Source of the DNA: JAZDRH01 sp047470865
GTDB lineage: Bacteria; Pseudomonadota; Gammaproteobacteria; Pseudomonadales; Pseudomonadaceae
Direction: 5' to 3'
Assembly: GCF_047470865.1 (NCBI RefSeq)
Contig: NZ_JAZDRH010000034.1
Coordinates: 1-27,082, forward strand
Length of the DNA: 27,082 nucleotides
The position numbers were made by a program, and so were the translations under genes. This document shows, one piece after another, positions 1 to 8,529 of the stretch; position 1 is the first letter of the stretch, and the number at the start of each line of letters is the position of its first letter. Below the pieces are notes generated by a model. The model was not told the origin of the DNA. It searched no databases and was given only the letters and a program-made list of their open reading frames with translations.

Positions 1-224
1 ATTTTTTTTGTTTTAAAATAGGCTTTTAAAAAACCAATAAATGTTTTTTCCATATATAGTGAGTAAACAACTACACTTTCATTTTTAGGTTTAACTATCG
101 CTTCCCCTGTAAGTGATACAATAGAAACACTATGTCCTAATGATGAAAAGAAGTCAGCTAAATCACAAACTTGATGCTCTGCTCCTCCCATGCCTAACCC
201 AGTAATAATAATCAATATTTTCAT
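1..224 (-). CDS. Glycosyltransferase family 4, N-terminal fragment (cut by window edge)
   Basis: The reverse strand opens with ATG at 224-222 and stays open for 74 codons to the window edge, so the 3' part is missing. The visible start reads MKILIIITGLGMGGAEHQV. A hydrophobic first strand followed by a glycine-rich TGLGxGGAExQ loop is the usual N-terminus of GT4 (GT-B fold) glycosyltransferases. Its ATG overlaps the stop of the preceding GT2 gene as ATGA, so it is the next gene of the glycan operon. It probably adds a sugar to the lipid-linked oligosaccharide on the cytoplasmic face. Donor and acceptor cannot be told from this fragment. Confidence 0.8.
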   Translation of the reverse strand, partial: MKILIIITGLGMGGAEHQVCDLADFFSSLGHSVSIVSLTGEAIVKPKNESVVVYSLYMEKTFIGFLKAYFKTKK

Positions 225-1099
225 TTTAAAAACTTAATAAAATACCATACAAATGATTTACTAAAAATATTCAATGGATAAGTTTTTATAGCATCAAACA
301 TTACATACCATGATTTTCTTTTACTACTCCGTTGAACTCCATGAGCCTCAATCATAATGCTATTACTTAAAGCTTTAGCATACAATGGGTTATTGCTATA
401 TTGTGCTAAAATATTTTTCACTGCATCTAGCATAATATTAAAATTAGAAGAAAGATTATTCTCATGCTGCCTATAATAAACTAAAGGTTTATTAATAGAG
501 ACAAGGAAATAACCAGCAGAGCAAATTCTTAAAAACAAATCTAAGTCTTCAATTTTGAAATTTTCATTATAACCAGAAACCTCATTCAAAATGGAACGTT
601 TCGCCATAAATGCTTGGCCTGGCATTAAAGCAGAACGGAGAAAGGCTTCTCTAAACCCAATCACCTTGTTCGCCCCTCTAATCTTAATAATCTCTTTACT
701 TTCATTTATTATAGAAATCCCTGTAAAGACTCCTGCAATATCTTCAGTATGTTCTTTATTTAAAATATTTACTTGAATAGAAATTTTATCAAATTCTAAA
801 ATATCATCTGATGCTGAGGGTGAAAAATATTGCCCACGACTCCAAGCTAAGCCTTCATTTAATGTCGCGCATAATCCTTTATTCTGCCTATGCCTGAACT
901 CAAACCGAACAAAGCGGGCTTCACAAGCAGGTACTAGTTTTTGAATCATCGAAACTGAGTTATCTTTTGAGCCATCATCAATAATAATCAATTCAATATT
1001 TTTATAATCTTGATCAATAATGCTTTGAATAGTTTCTTGTACAAAATTTTCATGGTTATAGCAAGGGACAACAATAGATACCAATGGACGCTCATTCAT
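221..1099 (-). CDS. Glycosyltransferase family 2
   Basis: This 292-residue protein begins MNERPLVSIVVPCYNHE, the classic GT2 (GT-A fold) opening. It continues with a QTIQSI-type helix and an IDDGSKDNS nucleotide-binding loop, and an acidic SASDD segment near residue 95 sits where the metal-binding DxD is expected. There is no signal peptide, so it should act at the cytoplasmic membrane face. An in-frame TTG lies two codons upstream (1105). The ATG at 1099 is preferred because an AAGGG ribosome site lies 7 bases before it. It overlaps the stop of the flippase gene by 8 bases (ATGAATGA) and the next gene by 4. It likely transfers a sugar during O-unit assembly; the linkage is unknown. Confidence 0.85.
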   Translation of the reverse strand: MNERPLVSIVVPCYNHENFVQETIQSIIDQDYKNIELIIIDDGSKDNSVSMIQKLVPACEARFVRFEFRHRQNKGLCATLNEGLAWSRGQYFSPSASDDILEFDKISIQVNILNKEHTEDIAGVFTGISIINESKEIIKIRGANKVIGFREAFLRSALMPGQAFMAKRSILNEVSGYNENFKIEDLDLFLRICSAGYFLVSINKPLVYYRQHENNLSSNFNIMLDAVKNILAQYSNNPLYAKALSNSIMIEAHGVQRSSKRKSWYVMFDAIKTYPLNIFSKSFVWYFIKFLK

Positions 1100-2357
1100 A
1101 CTCAAACCCTTTATATTTTATATTAAATAATGAAATAAAAATAAAAATAAAATAAAATAAATAATTTATTGCATATGCTATAGAAGCAGCTTCTAATTTA
1201 AAATAGCTAGTAAAATTAAAAACCATAAAACAAAAAAACAAACTGAAAAAAATTTCACTTACAATAAACAACTTCACATATGCCCGCCCTAGCATGATGT
1301 ACGCCAGTAGCCAACTAGCAATTTTTAGGCTGTCACCTACCATTTGCCAAGCAAATAAACTGCTCATTGGTAAAAAATCTTTCGAAAATAGAAATACTAT
1401 AATCCAGTCTCTTAGTAAATATACTAATAATCCAGAAAATACAGTCAGCGGAAAAATAAGTTTATAGCCTGCCCAAATTTCTTTCTTTAACTCTTTAAAG
1501 TCTGTAATTTCTGAAATTCTAGGTAAATAATAAACACCAAGCACTGTTGTAAAAAAAAGGAGATAGGCACTACTTAAACGCCACATGGCTTCCCAGTAAC
1601 CAGCACTTTCCCAGCCTAAGGTTTGACCAATATGATTTCGAATAAAAATTTGTGTTAGTGGAACACATACTGCTGAAGTAACAGCCATAGCAGTATACTT
1701 TGCAAGGTTAATTGCAACTTTCTTGTCAACCTTACCGTATAAATTGCCAATCCTAAACCAAGGTGCTTTTAGGCAAATAATTAAAGTCACAAAAAAAGCC
1801 AATGACTGATAAATAGCTAAAGAAACTAAAGCACCATATATTCCAAATTTTACTGCCATTACAGTAGTTATAATTAAAGTAAATATGCTACCTAAAATAT
1901 TTGCAATAACATATTTAACAACATCTTTTTTTCCATTCAAGATAGCTAACAATAGTGTGTTCAATGTAAAAAAAACCAAAGTAGCTGAAAACCATAAAAA
2001 GACACTACCATAGCTTTGATCTTGTAAAAACCATTGAGCTAATGGTTTATTTAAAATAGCAATTAACAATGCAGAAAATAAAGAACCATAAATAGTTATT
2101 GTCCCGGCCGTTCTCCAAACAGCAATTTGTTTATCAGGATCTGCATGATATTCTGCAGTATATTTAACAACGCCTGTATTCACTGCACCGCTTGCGAAAG
2201 TGGTAATCATTTGCACTGCATTCTGAAACTGCCCAAGCGCAGCGTAGCCAGCAGGCCCAACATAAATAGCTAAAATTTTGTTAATACCCAACAAAGTTAG
2301 CATTTTAATAATGACCGCTATCGCATTTAATATACTGGTTTTAATTAATCCCATCAT
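1092..2357 (-). CDS. WzxE-like lipid-linked oligosaccharide flippase
   Basis: This 421-residue multi-pass membrane protein has about 12 hydrophobic segments, as in the MATE/MVF superfamily of polysaccharide exporters. Several stretches resemble WzxE, the enterobacterial common antigen lipid III flippase: YVGPAGYAALGQF near residue 32, a GVVKYTAEYHADP segment near residue 63, and FAWQMVGDSLK near residue 340. The family moves undecaprenyl-diphosphate-linked repeat units from the cytoplasmic to the periplasmic leaflet. The ATG at 2357 directly follows the aminotransferase TAA, and a second ATG follows immediately; no strong ribosome site is visible, so translation is probably coupled. The neighbouring dTDP-amino-sugar genes fit delivery of a Fuc3NAc- or Qui3NAc-containing unit. 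Confidence 0.85.
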   Translation of the reverse strand: MMGLIKTSILNAIAVIIKMLTLLGINKILAIYVGPAGYAALGQFQNAVQMITTFASGAVNTGVVKYTAEYHADPDKQIAVWRTAGTITIYGSLFSALLIAILNKPLAQWFLQDQSYGSVFLWFSATLVFFTLNTLLLAILNGKKDVVKYVIANILGSIFTLIITTVMAVKFGIYGALVSLAIYQSLAFFVTLIICLKAPWFRIGNLYGKVDKKVAINLAKYTAMAVTSAVCVPLTQIFIRNHIGQTLGWESAGYWEAMWRLSSAYLLFFTTVLGVYYLPRISEITDFKELKKEIWAGYKLIFPLTVFSGLLVYLLRDWIIVFLFSKDFLPMSSLFAWQMVGDSLKIASWLLAYIMLGRAYVKLFIVSEIFFSLFFCFMVFNFTSYFKLEAASIAYAINYLFYFIFIFISLFNIKYKGFEYE

Positions 2358-3461
2358 TTAAACCATATACAAACTACATGCTTTAACAACCGCACAAACT
2401 TGTTCTTTATTTATTACAGGACTTATAGGAATACTTAGTATTTCTGCGTGTATTTTCTCACTAACAGGGTAAGAAAATTCATTCCATTCCTTATAAGCTT
2501 GTTGTTTATGTGGTGGTATCGGATAATGTATTAATGTTTGTATTCCATGGCTTTCTAAATGTTTTTGTAATGCATTGCGATTTTGGCAACGCACAGTAAA
2601 TACATGAAATACATGTGCTGTTTCGTTAATATATTTTGGTAGTGTAATTAGCGGGTTATTTATTTCTGCAAGATATTGTTTAGCTATTTGCTGACGTATA
2701 GTGGTTTCTTGATCTAAATAGGCTAATTTAACAGAGAGCATGGCAGCTTGTATTTCATCTAGCCGGCTATTAAGGCCTTGAAAAATATTTTTATATTTTT
2801 CATGCGCCCCATAGTTTCTTAATGCCATAAGAGTTTCTGCTAGCTCAGGATCATTAGTAGTTATAGCACCAGCATCACCTAATGCACCTAAATTTTTACC
2901 TGGATAAAAACTAAAACCTGCAGCATCACCCCAATTACCTGCCTTTCTTCCATTAATGTGGGCTCCATGTGCTTGTGCAGCATCTTCAAGCACTAAGAGG
3001 TTATGTTGCTTTGCAATTGCCATAATCTCAGGCATATTGGCTAGCTGCCCATATAAGTGCACAGGCAAGATAACTTTGGTTTTCTGAGTAATTTTATTTA
3101 CAATATTTTTGGGGCATATATTGTAAGTATCAATATCTGGCTCAACCAAAACAGGTACTAGTCCATTTGCGCTAATTGCTAATATGCTTGCAATATAGGT
3201 ATTAGAAGGAACTAGAACCTCATCTCCTTTACATAGTTTTCCCATTTCCAGCCATGCGCGCAATACTAAAATTAAGGCATCTAAGCCGTTAGCAACACCA
3301 ATAGTAAATTGCGTTCCACAGTATTTAGCAAACCCTGATTCAAATTGAGTTAATTCTTTACCATTAATATACCAACCACTATCAATAACTCGAGTGCATG
3401 CGTCTATTAACTCATCACGGTACTGAGCGTTTATTGTTTTTAAATCTAAGAAAGGAATCAT
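2358..3461 (-). CDS. fdtB: dTDP-3-keto-6-deoxyhexose 3-aminotransferase (FdtB/QdtB-type, DegT/DnrJ/EryC1 family)
   Basis: This 367-residue protein has the full length of sugar aminotransferases of the DegT/DnrJ/EryC1/StrS family. It starts IPFLDLKTINAQY. The pyridoxal-phosphate sites are visible: Asp160 in LVLEDAAQAHGA and the Schiff-base Lys189 in FSFYPGKNLGALGDAGA. The reaction expected from the family and the adjacent ketoisomerase is glutamate-dependent amination at C3 of dTDP-3-keto-6-deoxyhexose, giving dTDP-Fuc3N or dTDP-Qui3N. Its ATG overlaps the acyltransferase stop (ATGA), and it abuts the flippase ATG. The galactose or glucose configuration depends on the ketoisomerase, so fdtB rather than qdtB is a best guess. 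Confidence 0.82.
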   Translation of the reverse strand: MIPFLDLKTINAQYRDELIDACTRVIDSGWYINGKELTQFESGFAKYCGTQFTIGVANGLDALILVLRAWLEMGKLCKGDEVLVPSNTYIASILAISANGLVPVLVEPDIDTYNICPKNIVNKITQKTKVILPVHLYGQLANMPEIMAIAKQHNLLVLEDAAQAHGAHINGRKAGNWGDAAGFSFYPGKNLGALGDAGAITTNDPELAETLMALRNYGAHEKYKNIFQGLNSRLDEIQAAMLSVKLAYLDQETTIRQQIAKQYLAEINNPLITLPKYINETAHVFHVFTVRCQNRNALQKHLESHGIQTLIHYPIPPHKQQAYKEWNEFSYPVSEKIHAEILSIPISPVINKEQVCAVVKACSLYMV

Positions 3462-3982
3462 AACTTAAATTTCTCTTTAATCTGTTTTCTTGTACTCTCT
3501 ACAGTTTCTTTTAAAATCTCAAAATAAAAATTAATTGAATCTTCACGTACAATATTGGCCCCCATTTTTTTATGAAATGAAATAACACTTTTATTCTCCT
3601 TCATTACATCAAAATGAGATTTATTATAACCAAGAATTTCAAAACCAAACTGATAAATTAAAAAAGCACTTTCCAAAGCTGAATAGCGAGTTTTATTTTC
3701 ATTCAATATCCAACTTCCCCAGCAAAATGAGTCTAGTTTTAGATCGTATACTCTAATAGTTCCACATCGCACCCCATCAAGCCTTTCAATAACAAAATAG
3801 TATTGTTTTTTTTCTTTTTCTTCTAATTTATATGATCTAATCCATGAAATTTGCCCAGCAAGATTAGAGTCAACCAACGATAAAAACTGGTTATATCTAT
3901 TATCTAATCTTAAACTTAAAATAAATTCAGCATCCGCTTCTTCAACCAAACGAAGGCGAATTGTCTTAGATTCTAAAATCAT
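3458..3982 (-). CDS. GNAT-family N-acetyltransferase, probably acylating the dTDP-3-amino sugar
   Basis: This 174-residue cytoplasmic protein begins with the RimJ/RimL-like pattern KTIRLRLVEEADAEFILSLR and ends with the family's FHKKMGANIVRED block near residue 135. GNAT proteins of this type, such as PseH and WecD relatives, acylate amino sugars from acetyl-CoA. It lies between ketoisomerase and aminotransferase genes with 4-base ATGA overlaps on both sides, so the 3-amino group of the dTDP-sugar is the obvious acceptor. Known Fuc3NAc and Qui3NAc pathways use a left-handed beta-helix acetyltransferase (FdtC/QdtC); no hexapeptide repeats are seen here, so this would be a non-orthologous replacement. 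The acyl donor is not determined. Confidence 0.7.
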   Translation of the reverse strand: MILESKTIRLRLVEEADAEFILSLRLDNRYNQFLSLVDSNLAGQISWIRSYKLEEKEKKQYYFVIERLDGVRCGTIRVYDLKLDSFCWGSWILNENKTRYSALESAFLIYQFGFEILGYNKSHFDVMKENKSVISFHKKMGANIVREDSINFYFEILKETVESTRKQIKEKFKL

Positions 3983-4377
3983 AACTTAACTACTCTCAAA
4001 AACTCTTGATAGTCTCTAATATAATCAGCTTCATCATAAGGCTCACTTGCAAGTACAAGCAGAACACAATCTTGACTAAAGTCATGCATTTCATGCCATA
4101 AATTTCCTATTAACACAGCTTTATTAGGCGAGTCTAACCAAACCTCTTCACGCTGTGTGCCATCATCTAGGATCATTTTGCATTTTCCTGCAACACAAAT
4201 TGCAAGCTGCTGTAGCTTTTTGTGAGCATGGAATCCTCGTGCTACCTTTTCTTGTGTGCCGTAGATGTAATACACCCGTTTAATTTGAAATGGAATAGTT
4301 TTTAATTCTTCTATCGCGACCAGTGAACCTCGTTCATCTCCAAGCTCAGGCAAGTCAAGCAACTGAATTAATGACAT
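3979..4377 (-). CDS. fdtA: dTDP-4-keto-6-deoxyglucose 3,4-ketoisomerase (FdtA/QdtA/WxcM-like cupin)
   Basis: At 132 residues this is the usual length of FdtA/QdtA. It shows the family pattern: a DERGSLVAIEE opening, KRVYYIYG, GFHAHKKLQQLAICVAGKCK with the conserved histidines, and VLIGNLWHEMHDFS. These cupin enzymes shift the keto group from C4 to C3 of dTDP-4-keto-6-deoxyglucose, setting up 3-amination. FdtA yields the galacto product and QdtA the gluco product; I cannot separate them by eye. The ATG at 4377 lies inside the end of rmlA (10-base overlap) and has GGAGAG six bases upstream. The stop overlaps the next ATG. No rmlC or rmlD is present, consistent with an amino sugar rather than rhamnose. 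Confidence 0.85.
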   Translation of the reverse strand: MSLIQLLDLPELGDERGSLVAIEELKTIPFQIKRVYYIYGTQEKVARGFHAHKKLQQLAICVAGKCKMILDDGTQREEVWLDSPNKAVLIGNLWHEMHDFSQDCVLLVLASEPYDEADYIRDYQEFLRVVKL

Positions 4378-5258
4378 ATTGTTCTCTCCACTAAAGACAA
4401 CAAATACTGCCCATAACCATTTTTACTTAACGCTTGTGCTTGTTGCATAAGTATTTCTTTGCTTAGCCAACCATTATTAAAGGCAATTTCTTCTAAGCAA
4501 GCGACTTTAAAGCCTTGGCGTTTTTCGATAGTTTCAACAAACATGCCTGCTTCAAGTAAGCTTTCGTGTGTGCCTGTGTCTAGCCACGCAAACCCGCGGC
4601 CTAGTAATTCGACTTTTAACTCGCCACGCTCTAAGTACGCTTGATTAATGCTGGTAATTTCTAGCTCGCCGCGGGCAGAAGGTTTTACTTGTTTAGCCAA
4701 TTCAACAACACTGTTATCGTAAAAATATAAGCCTGTGACAGCAAAATTTGATTTTGGCTTAAGGGGTTTTTCCTCGATTGAAATAGCGCGCTTTTCTTGA
4801 TCAAATTCCACTACACCAAAGCGCTCTGGGTCTTTTACTTGATAACCAAATACAGTAGCACCTGTGGGCTGGGCTGCTGCAGCGCGCAGCATTGGGCCAA
4901 AGCCTTGACCATAAAAAATGTTATCGCCTAATACTAAGCACACATTACTTTCACCAATAAAGTCTTCACCAATAATAAAAGCTTGTGCTAAACCATCTGG
5001 GCTAGGCTGAACCGCGTAGCTTAGCTGAATACCAAAATCGCTACCGTCACCCAGTAGGCGTTGGTAACCGCTAATATCTTCGGGGGTGCTAATCAGCAAA
5101 ATATCACGTATCCCTGCCAGCATTAACACAGACAATGGATAGTAGATCATGGGCTTGTCGTAAATAGGTAGTAGCTGTTTAGATACGCCCTTGGTAATGG
5201 GGTATAAGCGTGTGCCTGAGCCGCCTGCTAAAACAATACCCTTGGTAGAATGACTCAC
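4368..5258 (-). CDS. rmlA: Glucose-1-phosphate thymidylyltransferase
   Basis: RmlA joins dTTP and glucose-1-phosphate to give dTDP-glucose, the first step of the pathway. The nucleotide-binding signature GGSGTRLYPIT lies at residues 12-22, followed by KQLLPIYDKPMIYYPLS; VLGDNIFYG and the EEKPLKPKSNFAVTGLYFYD block are also present. An in-frame upstream ATG at 5312 exists, but the start is placed at GTG 5258. That codon overlaps the rmlB stop as GTGA, has AGGAG 7 bases before it, and gives 296 residues, close to the family length. The upstream extension would be read from inside rmlB and carries no family sequence. Confidence 0.95.
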   Translation of the reverse strand: MSHSTKGIVLAGGSGTRLYPITKGVSKQLLPIYDKPMIYYPLSVLMLAGIRDILLISTPEDISGYQRLLGDGSDFGIQLSYAVQPSPDGLAQAFIIGEDFIGESNVCLVLGDNIFYGQGFGPMLRAAAAQPTGATVFGYQVKDPERFGVVEFDQEKRAISIEEKPLKPKSNFAVTGLYFYDNSVVELAKQVKPSARGELEITSINQAYLERGELKVELLGRGFAWLDTGTHESLLEAGMFVETIEKRQGFKVACLEEIAFNNGWLSKEILMQQAQALSKNGYGQYLLSLVERTICH

Positions 5259-6328
5259 TGTGAAACTCCTAAACGTTGGCGTTGGTAGCTGCCATCCTGA
5301 ACTCGGCGACACCAGGCTTGATTTTCAAGATACCACTGTACCGTTTTACGTAAGCCTGATTCAAAGCTTTCTTCTGGAACCCAATTAAGATCACGTTTTA
5401 TTTTGCTTGCATCAATTGCATAGCGGCGATCATGCCCAGGTCGGTCGGTGACGTGGGTAATTAAACCCATATAGTTTGCGTTGTTCGGTGCTAACTCATT
5501 CAATAGCTGGCAAATACTCTGCACGACTTCTAAGTTAGTTTTTTCATTATGCCCACCTATATTGTAGGTTTGCCCTACAGCGCCTTGGGTCACTACGGTG
5601 TACAGTGCTCGTGCGTGATCTTCAACATAGAGCCAATCGCGAATTTGGTCACCTTTGCCATAAATAGGCAGAGGCTTACCTTCTAATGCATTTAAAATAA
5701 CCAGTGGAATGAGTTTTTCTGGAAAATGATAAGGCCCATAGTTATTTGAGCAGTTGGTTACTAGCGTAGGTAAACCATAGGTTCTCTGCCATGCTCGCAC
5801 AAGATGATCTGAACTAGCCTTGCTGGCTGAATAGGGTGAGCTAGGCGCATAGGATGTTTGCTCTGTAAATAAGTACTCTTGGGTATTATCAAAGTCGCTG
5901 GGATGAGGTAAATCGCCGTAGACTTCATCTGTTGAAATATGATGAAAACGAAAGTTTTGCTGTTTGAGCGCATCCAATTGAGACCAATACTGACGCGTTG
6001 CTTCTAACAGCGTATAGGTACCTATGATATTTGTTTGAATAAACTCGGCTGGACCATCAATAGAACGGTCGACATGCGACTCAGCCGCTAAGTGCATCAC
6101 TGCATCTGGTTGATACTGAGTAAATACACGATTTAATTCAACCGCATTACAAATATCAATGTGCTCGAAACTGTAGCGCGCACTAGAGCTAACCTCTAGC
6201 AATGACTCAAGATTGCCAGCGTAGGTAAGTTTATCAAGATTAATTACTGTATCTTGTGTATTGGATATAATGTGCCGAATAACGGCCGAGCCGATAAAGC
6301 CAGCACCACCTGTAATCAGTATTTTCAC
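5255..6328 (-). CDS. rmlB: dTDP-glucose 4,6-dehydratase
   Basis: This 357-residue NAD-dependent extended short-chain dehydrogenase converts dTDP-glucose to dTDP-4-keto-6-deoxyglucose. The Rossmann motif GGAGFIG is at residues 7-13. The catalytic Thr133-Asp134-Glu135 sits in HISTDEVYGDL, and Tyr166-x3-Lys170 in PYSASKASSDH. It starts with GTG at 6328 and has only a weak AGGT ribosome site. It is the first gene of the glycan operon, about 30 bases after a predicted transcription start, and overlaps rmlA by GTGA. In enterobacterial common antigen clusters the equivalent gene is rffG. Confidence 0.95.
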   Translation of the reverse strand: MKILITGGAGFIGSAVIRHIISNTQDTVINLDKLTYAGNLESLLEVSSSARYSFEHIDICNAVELNRVFTQYQPDAVMHLAAESHVDRSIDGPAEFIQTNIIGTYTLLEATRQYWSQLDALKQQNFRFHHISTDEVYGDLPHPSDFDNTQEYLFTEQTSYAPSSPYSASKASSDHLVRAWQRTYGLPTLVTNCSNNYGPYHFPEKLIPLVILNALEGKPLPIYGKGDQIRDWLYVEDHARALYTVVTQGAVGQTYNIGGHNEKTNLEVVQSICQLLNELAPNNANYMGLITHVTDRPGHDRRYAIDASKIKRDLNWVPEESFESGLRKTVQWYLENQAWCRRVQDGSYQRQRLGVSQ

Positions 6329-6363
6329 CTATTACTACCTAAGCTTAGATCTAAATGCAGGTC

Positions 6364-6392
6364 ATTATAGATTTGCTATGGCTATCTGTCTG
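6364..6392 (-). promoter_or_regulatory. Predicted sigma-70 promoter of the rmlB glycan operon
   Basis: On the reverse strand a perfect TATAAT (6364-6369) lies 17 bases downstream of CAGACA (6387-6392), a four-of-six match to TTGACA. Transcription would start near 6357 and give a leader of about 30 bases before the rmlB GTG. It is the only strong candidate in the gap between actP and rmlB. Confidence 0.6.
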
Positions 6393-6453
6393 CCGATTAT
6401 GCTCATATTTATCAGAATTAAATCTCTATTACACTGTGTTATGCAATTTATAT

Positions 6454-6483
6454 AAAAAAACCAGCACCCAAGGTGCTGGTTTT
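6454..6483 (-). terminator. Rho-independent terminator after actP
   Basis: Arms CCAGCACC (6461-6468) and GGTGCTGG (6472-6479) form an 8-bp GC-rich stem with a 3-base loop. It is followed on the reverse strand by seven T (6454-6460) and lies about 20 bases past the actP stop. It separates yjcH-actP from the glycan operon. Confidence 0.85.
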
Positions 6484-6500
6484 AATGATGCAATTAACAA

Positions 6501-8159
6501 CTAGTGATCAACGGCTTGACTACGGCCAATACCTGTTTGGCTACGAACAGTAAGTGCAGTAAATGCCTCACGCTCTTCCTCTGCACGTTTGGTCTTGTCA
6601 GTAACAGAGAAGAACCAAATAGAAAGGAATGCCAATGGAATTGAAACAATACCAGGGTTCGGGAAAGGTACTAACGGTGTAGAGTATCCCAACACGTCAA
6701 CCCATACTGTTTGGCTAAATACTACCCATAATGTTGCTGAGATCAGGCCAATGAAGCCACCGATAACCGCGCCACGTGTAGTACATCCGCGCCATGAAAT
6801 AGATAGCACTAGCACTGGGAAGTTAGCACTGGCCGCAATTGCGAATGCTAAGCCAACCATGAAGGCTACGTTTTGATTTTCAAACACAATACCCAACAGA
6901 ATAGACAAACCACCTAGAACCAAAATAGAGATTTTAGAGATTCGCATTTCTGTTTTTTCAGTAGAACGTCCACGTGCGATCACATTGGCATACAGGTCAT
7001 GTGCAATACTTGCCGCACCTGCCAAAGCTAAACCTGCAACTACTGCAACAATAGTGGCAAAAGTTACTGCTGCTAAGAAGCCAAGTAATAGATTACCGCC
7101 CACAGCGCCAGCTAAGTGCACAGCCGCCATGTTGGCACCGCCAATTAGGCCATTCACAATATCAATTTCACCATTGGTATTGGTGAAGAACTCTGGGTTC
7201 TTGTGCAATAACGCAATAGCACCGAAACCAATGATGAACGTTAATAAGTAGAAGTAGCCAATCCAACCACTGGCCCACACTACTGATTTACGTGCTTCTT
7301 GTGCGCTGGATACGGTAAAGAAACGCATTAGAATGTGTGGTAAGCCGGCTGTACCAAAGGCCAATGCAATACCTAGAGAAATTGCATTAAGCGGATTGCC
7401 AATTGCTTTTTGGCTTGGCTCAAGCAGTGCCATACCTTGCGGGTGAACAGTAACAGCCTCTTTCAATAAGGCATCTGGACTGAAATTAAAGGCGTAAAGT
7501 ACTAAACCTGTCATTAAGGTTGCACCAAACAACATCAATACAGCTTTAATAATTTGCACCCAAGTTGTTGCTGTCATGCCACCGAAGAAAACATAAACCA
7601 TCATTAGTACACCAATGATAATGACTGAAATCTTATATTCGATACCAAATAGCAACACAATCAGCTTGCCTGCACCCACCATTTGCGCGATTAAGTAAAG
7701 CGCAATAACAAGTAAAGAGGCACTGGCTGCCAATAAGCGCATGGGGGTTTGTTGCATGCGATACGAGGTAACGTCTGCAAAGTTAAAGCGCCCCAAGTTA
7801 CGCAAGCGCTCTGCCACCAAGAACATAACCACAGGCCAACCGAACAAGAAGCCGATAGCATAAATAACGCCATCATAACCACTGACGTAAACCATACCTG
7901 CAATTCCTAAGAAAGAAGCTGCAGAAATATAGTCGCCCGCAATAGCTAAGCCGTTTTGAAAGCCTGAAATACCACCACCTGCTGTATAGAAATCGGCGGT
8001 AGTTTGAGTTTTGCGTGCTGCCCACCATGTAATCATCATGGTTGCTGCAATAAACAGGAGAAACATCACAATAGCAGATGTATTAGGCTTACCTGTTGCT
8101 GCAAACGCTGGCTGTGCTATCAAAGACAATAAAGAGGCGCTGATGAGAAATTTTTTCAT
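6501..8159 (-). CDS. actP: Cation/acetate symporter ActP
   Basis: This 552-residue sodium:solute symporter-family protein has many hydrophobic segments and a cleavable-looking signal (MKKFLISASLLSLIAQPAFA) as in E. coli ActP. Family landmarks include TTADFYTAGGGISGFQNGLAIAG near residue 53, GDYISAASFLGIAG, and ALAFGTAGLPHILMRFFTV around residue 265. It imports acetate and related short monocarboxylates across the inner membrane. Its ATG overlaps the yjcH stop (ATGA), giving the usual yjcH-actP order. The acs gene that precedes them in E. coli is absent here. The length agrees with the family (about 549). Confidence 0.93.
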   Translation of the reverse strand: MKKFLISASLLSLIAQPAFAATGKPNTSAIVMFLLFIAATMMITWWAARKTQTTADFYTAGGGISGFQNGLAIAGDYISAASFLGIAGMVYVSGYDGVIYAIGFLFGWPVVMFLVAERLRNLGRFNFADVTSYRMQQTPMRLLAASASLLVIALYLIAQMVGAGKLIVLLFGIEYKISVIIIGVLMMVYVFFGGMTATTWVQIIKAVLMLFGATLMTGLVLYAFNFSPDALLKEAVTVHPQGMALLEPSQKAIGNPLNAISLGIALAFGTAGLPHILMRFFTVSSAQEARKSVVWASGWIGYFYLLTFIIGFGAIALLHKNPEFFTNTNGEIDIVNGLIGGANMAAVHLAGAVGGNLLLGFLAAVTFATIVAVVAGLALAGAASIAHDLYANVIARGRSTEKTEMRISKISILVLGGLSILLGIVFENQNVAFMVGLAFAIAASANFPVLVLSISWRGCTTRGAVIGGFIGLISATLWVVFSQTVWVDVLGYSTPLVPFPNPGIVSIPLAFLSIWFFSVTDKTKRAEEEREAFTALTVRSQTGIGRSQAVDH

Positions 8160-8464
8160 TCTACGTCCCTCACAATTTCTTCTAGCATTGGGTCAAAATG
8201 CTTATTTGATAAACGCACATACAGCATGATCATTAGCACTGCCACGATAATGATCAAAAACCCACACAACAGCCCCCAATTCAATACCATTCCGCTCGCT
8301 AAAGGCGTAGCAAATAGTTTTGGCACATAGGCCAATGTTAAAATAAAACCCGTATAGAGCGCGAGCGCGATCCAGAAGAACGTCATGCTTAAACGCGTGC
8401 GACGTCTAACTAGCTCATGGTATTTAGGGTGTTTAAGCACCGCTTCCACCACATCTTTTTGCAT
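8156..8464 (-). CDS. yjcH: YjcH-like DUF485 inner-membrane protein
   Basis: This 102-residue protein has two hydrophobic helices (about residues 28-48 and 62-86) and the DUF485 start VEAVLKHPKYHELVRRR. The family is co-transcribed with actP and its molecular role is not settled. The ATG at 8464 is chosen over an in-frame GTG at 8503 because AAGGGGA lies 5-6 bases before it and because it yields the family length. It overlaps actP by four bases. Confidence 0.9.
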   Translation of the reverse strand: MQKDVVEAVLKHPKYHELVRRRTRLSMTFFWIALALYTGFILTLAYVPKLFATPLASGMVLNWGLLCGFLIIIVAVLMIMLYVRLSNKHFDPMLEEIVRDVE

Positions 8465-8529
8465 ATAAATCCCCTTATAAGCAAAGGGCTTAACCTCAAT
8501 CACGAGATCTTCGTAATTTGGTCGCCTTT

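Noticed and set aside
5761..5973. A 70-codon reverse-strand frame inside rmlB
   Set aside because: It overlaps the intact rmlB reading frame, which carries all catalytic motifs.
6261..6455. A 64-codon plus-strand frame over the rmlB start and promoter
   Set aside because: It covers the promoter and the gene start on the other strand, and its product shows no recognisable domain.
6589..7251. Plus-strand open frames inside actP
   Set aside because: They lie fully antisense to a well-conserved transporter gene and have low-complexity products.
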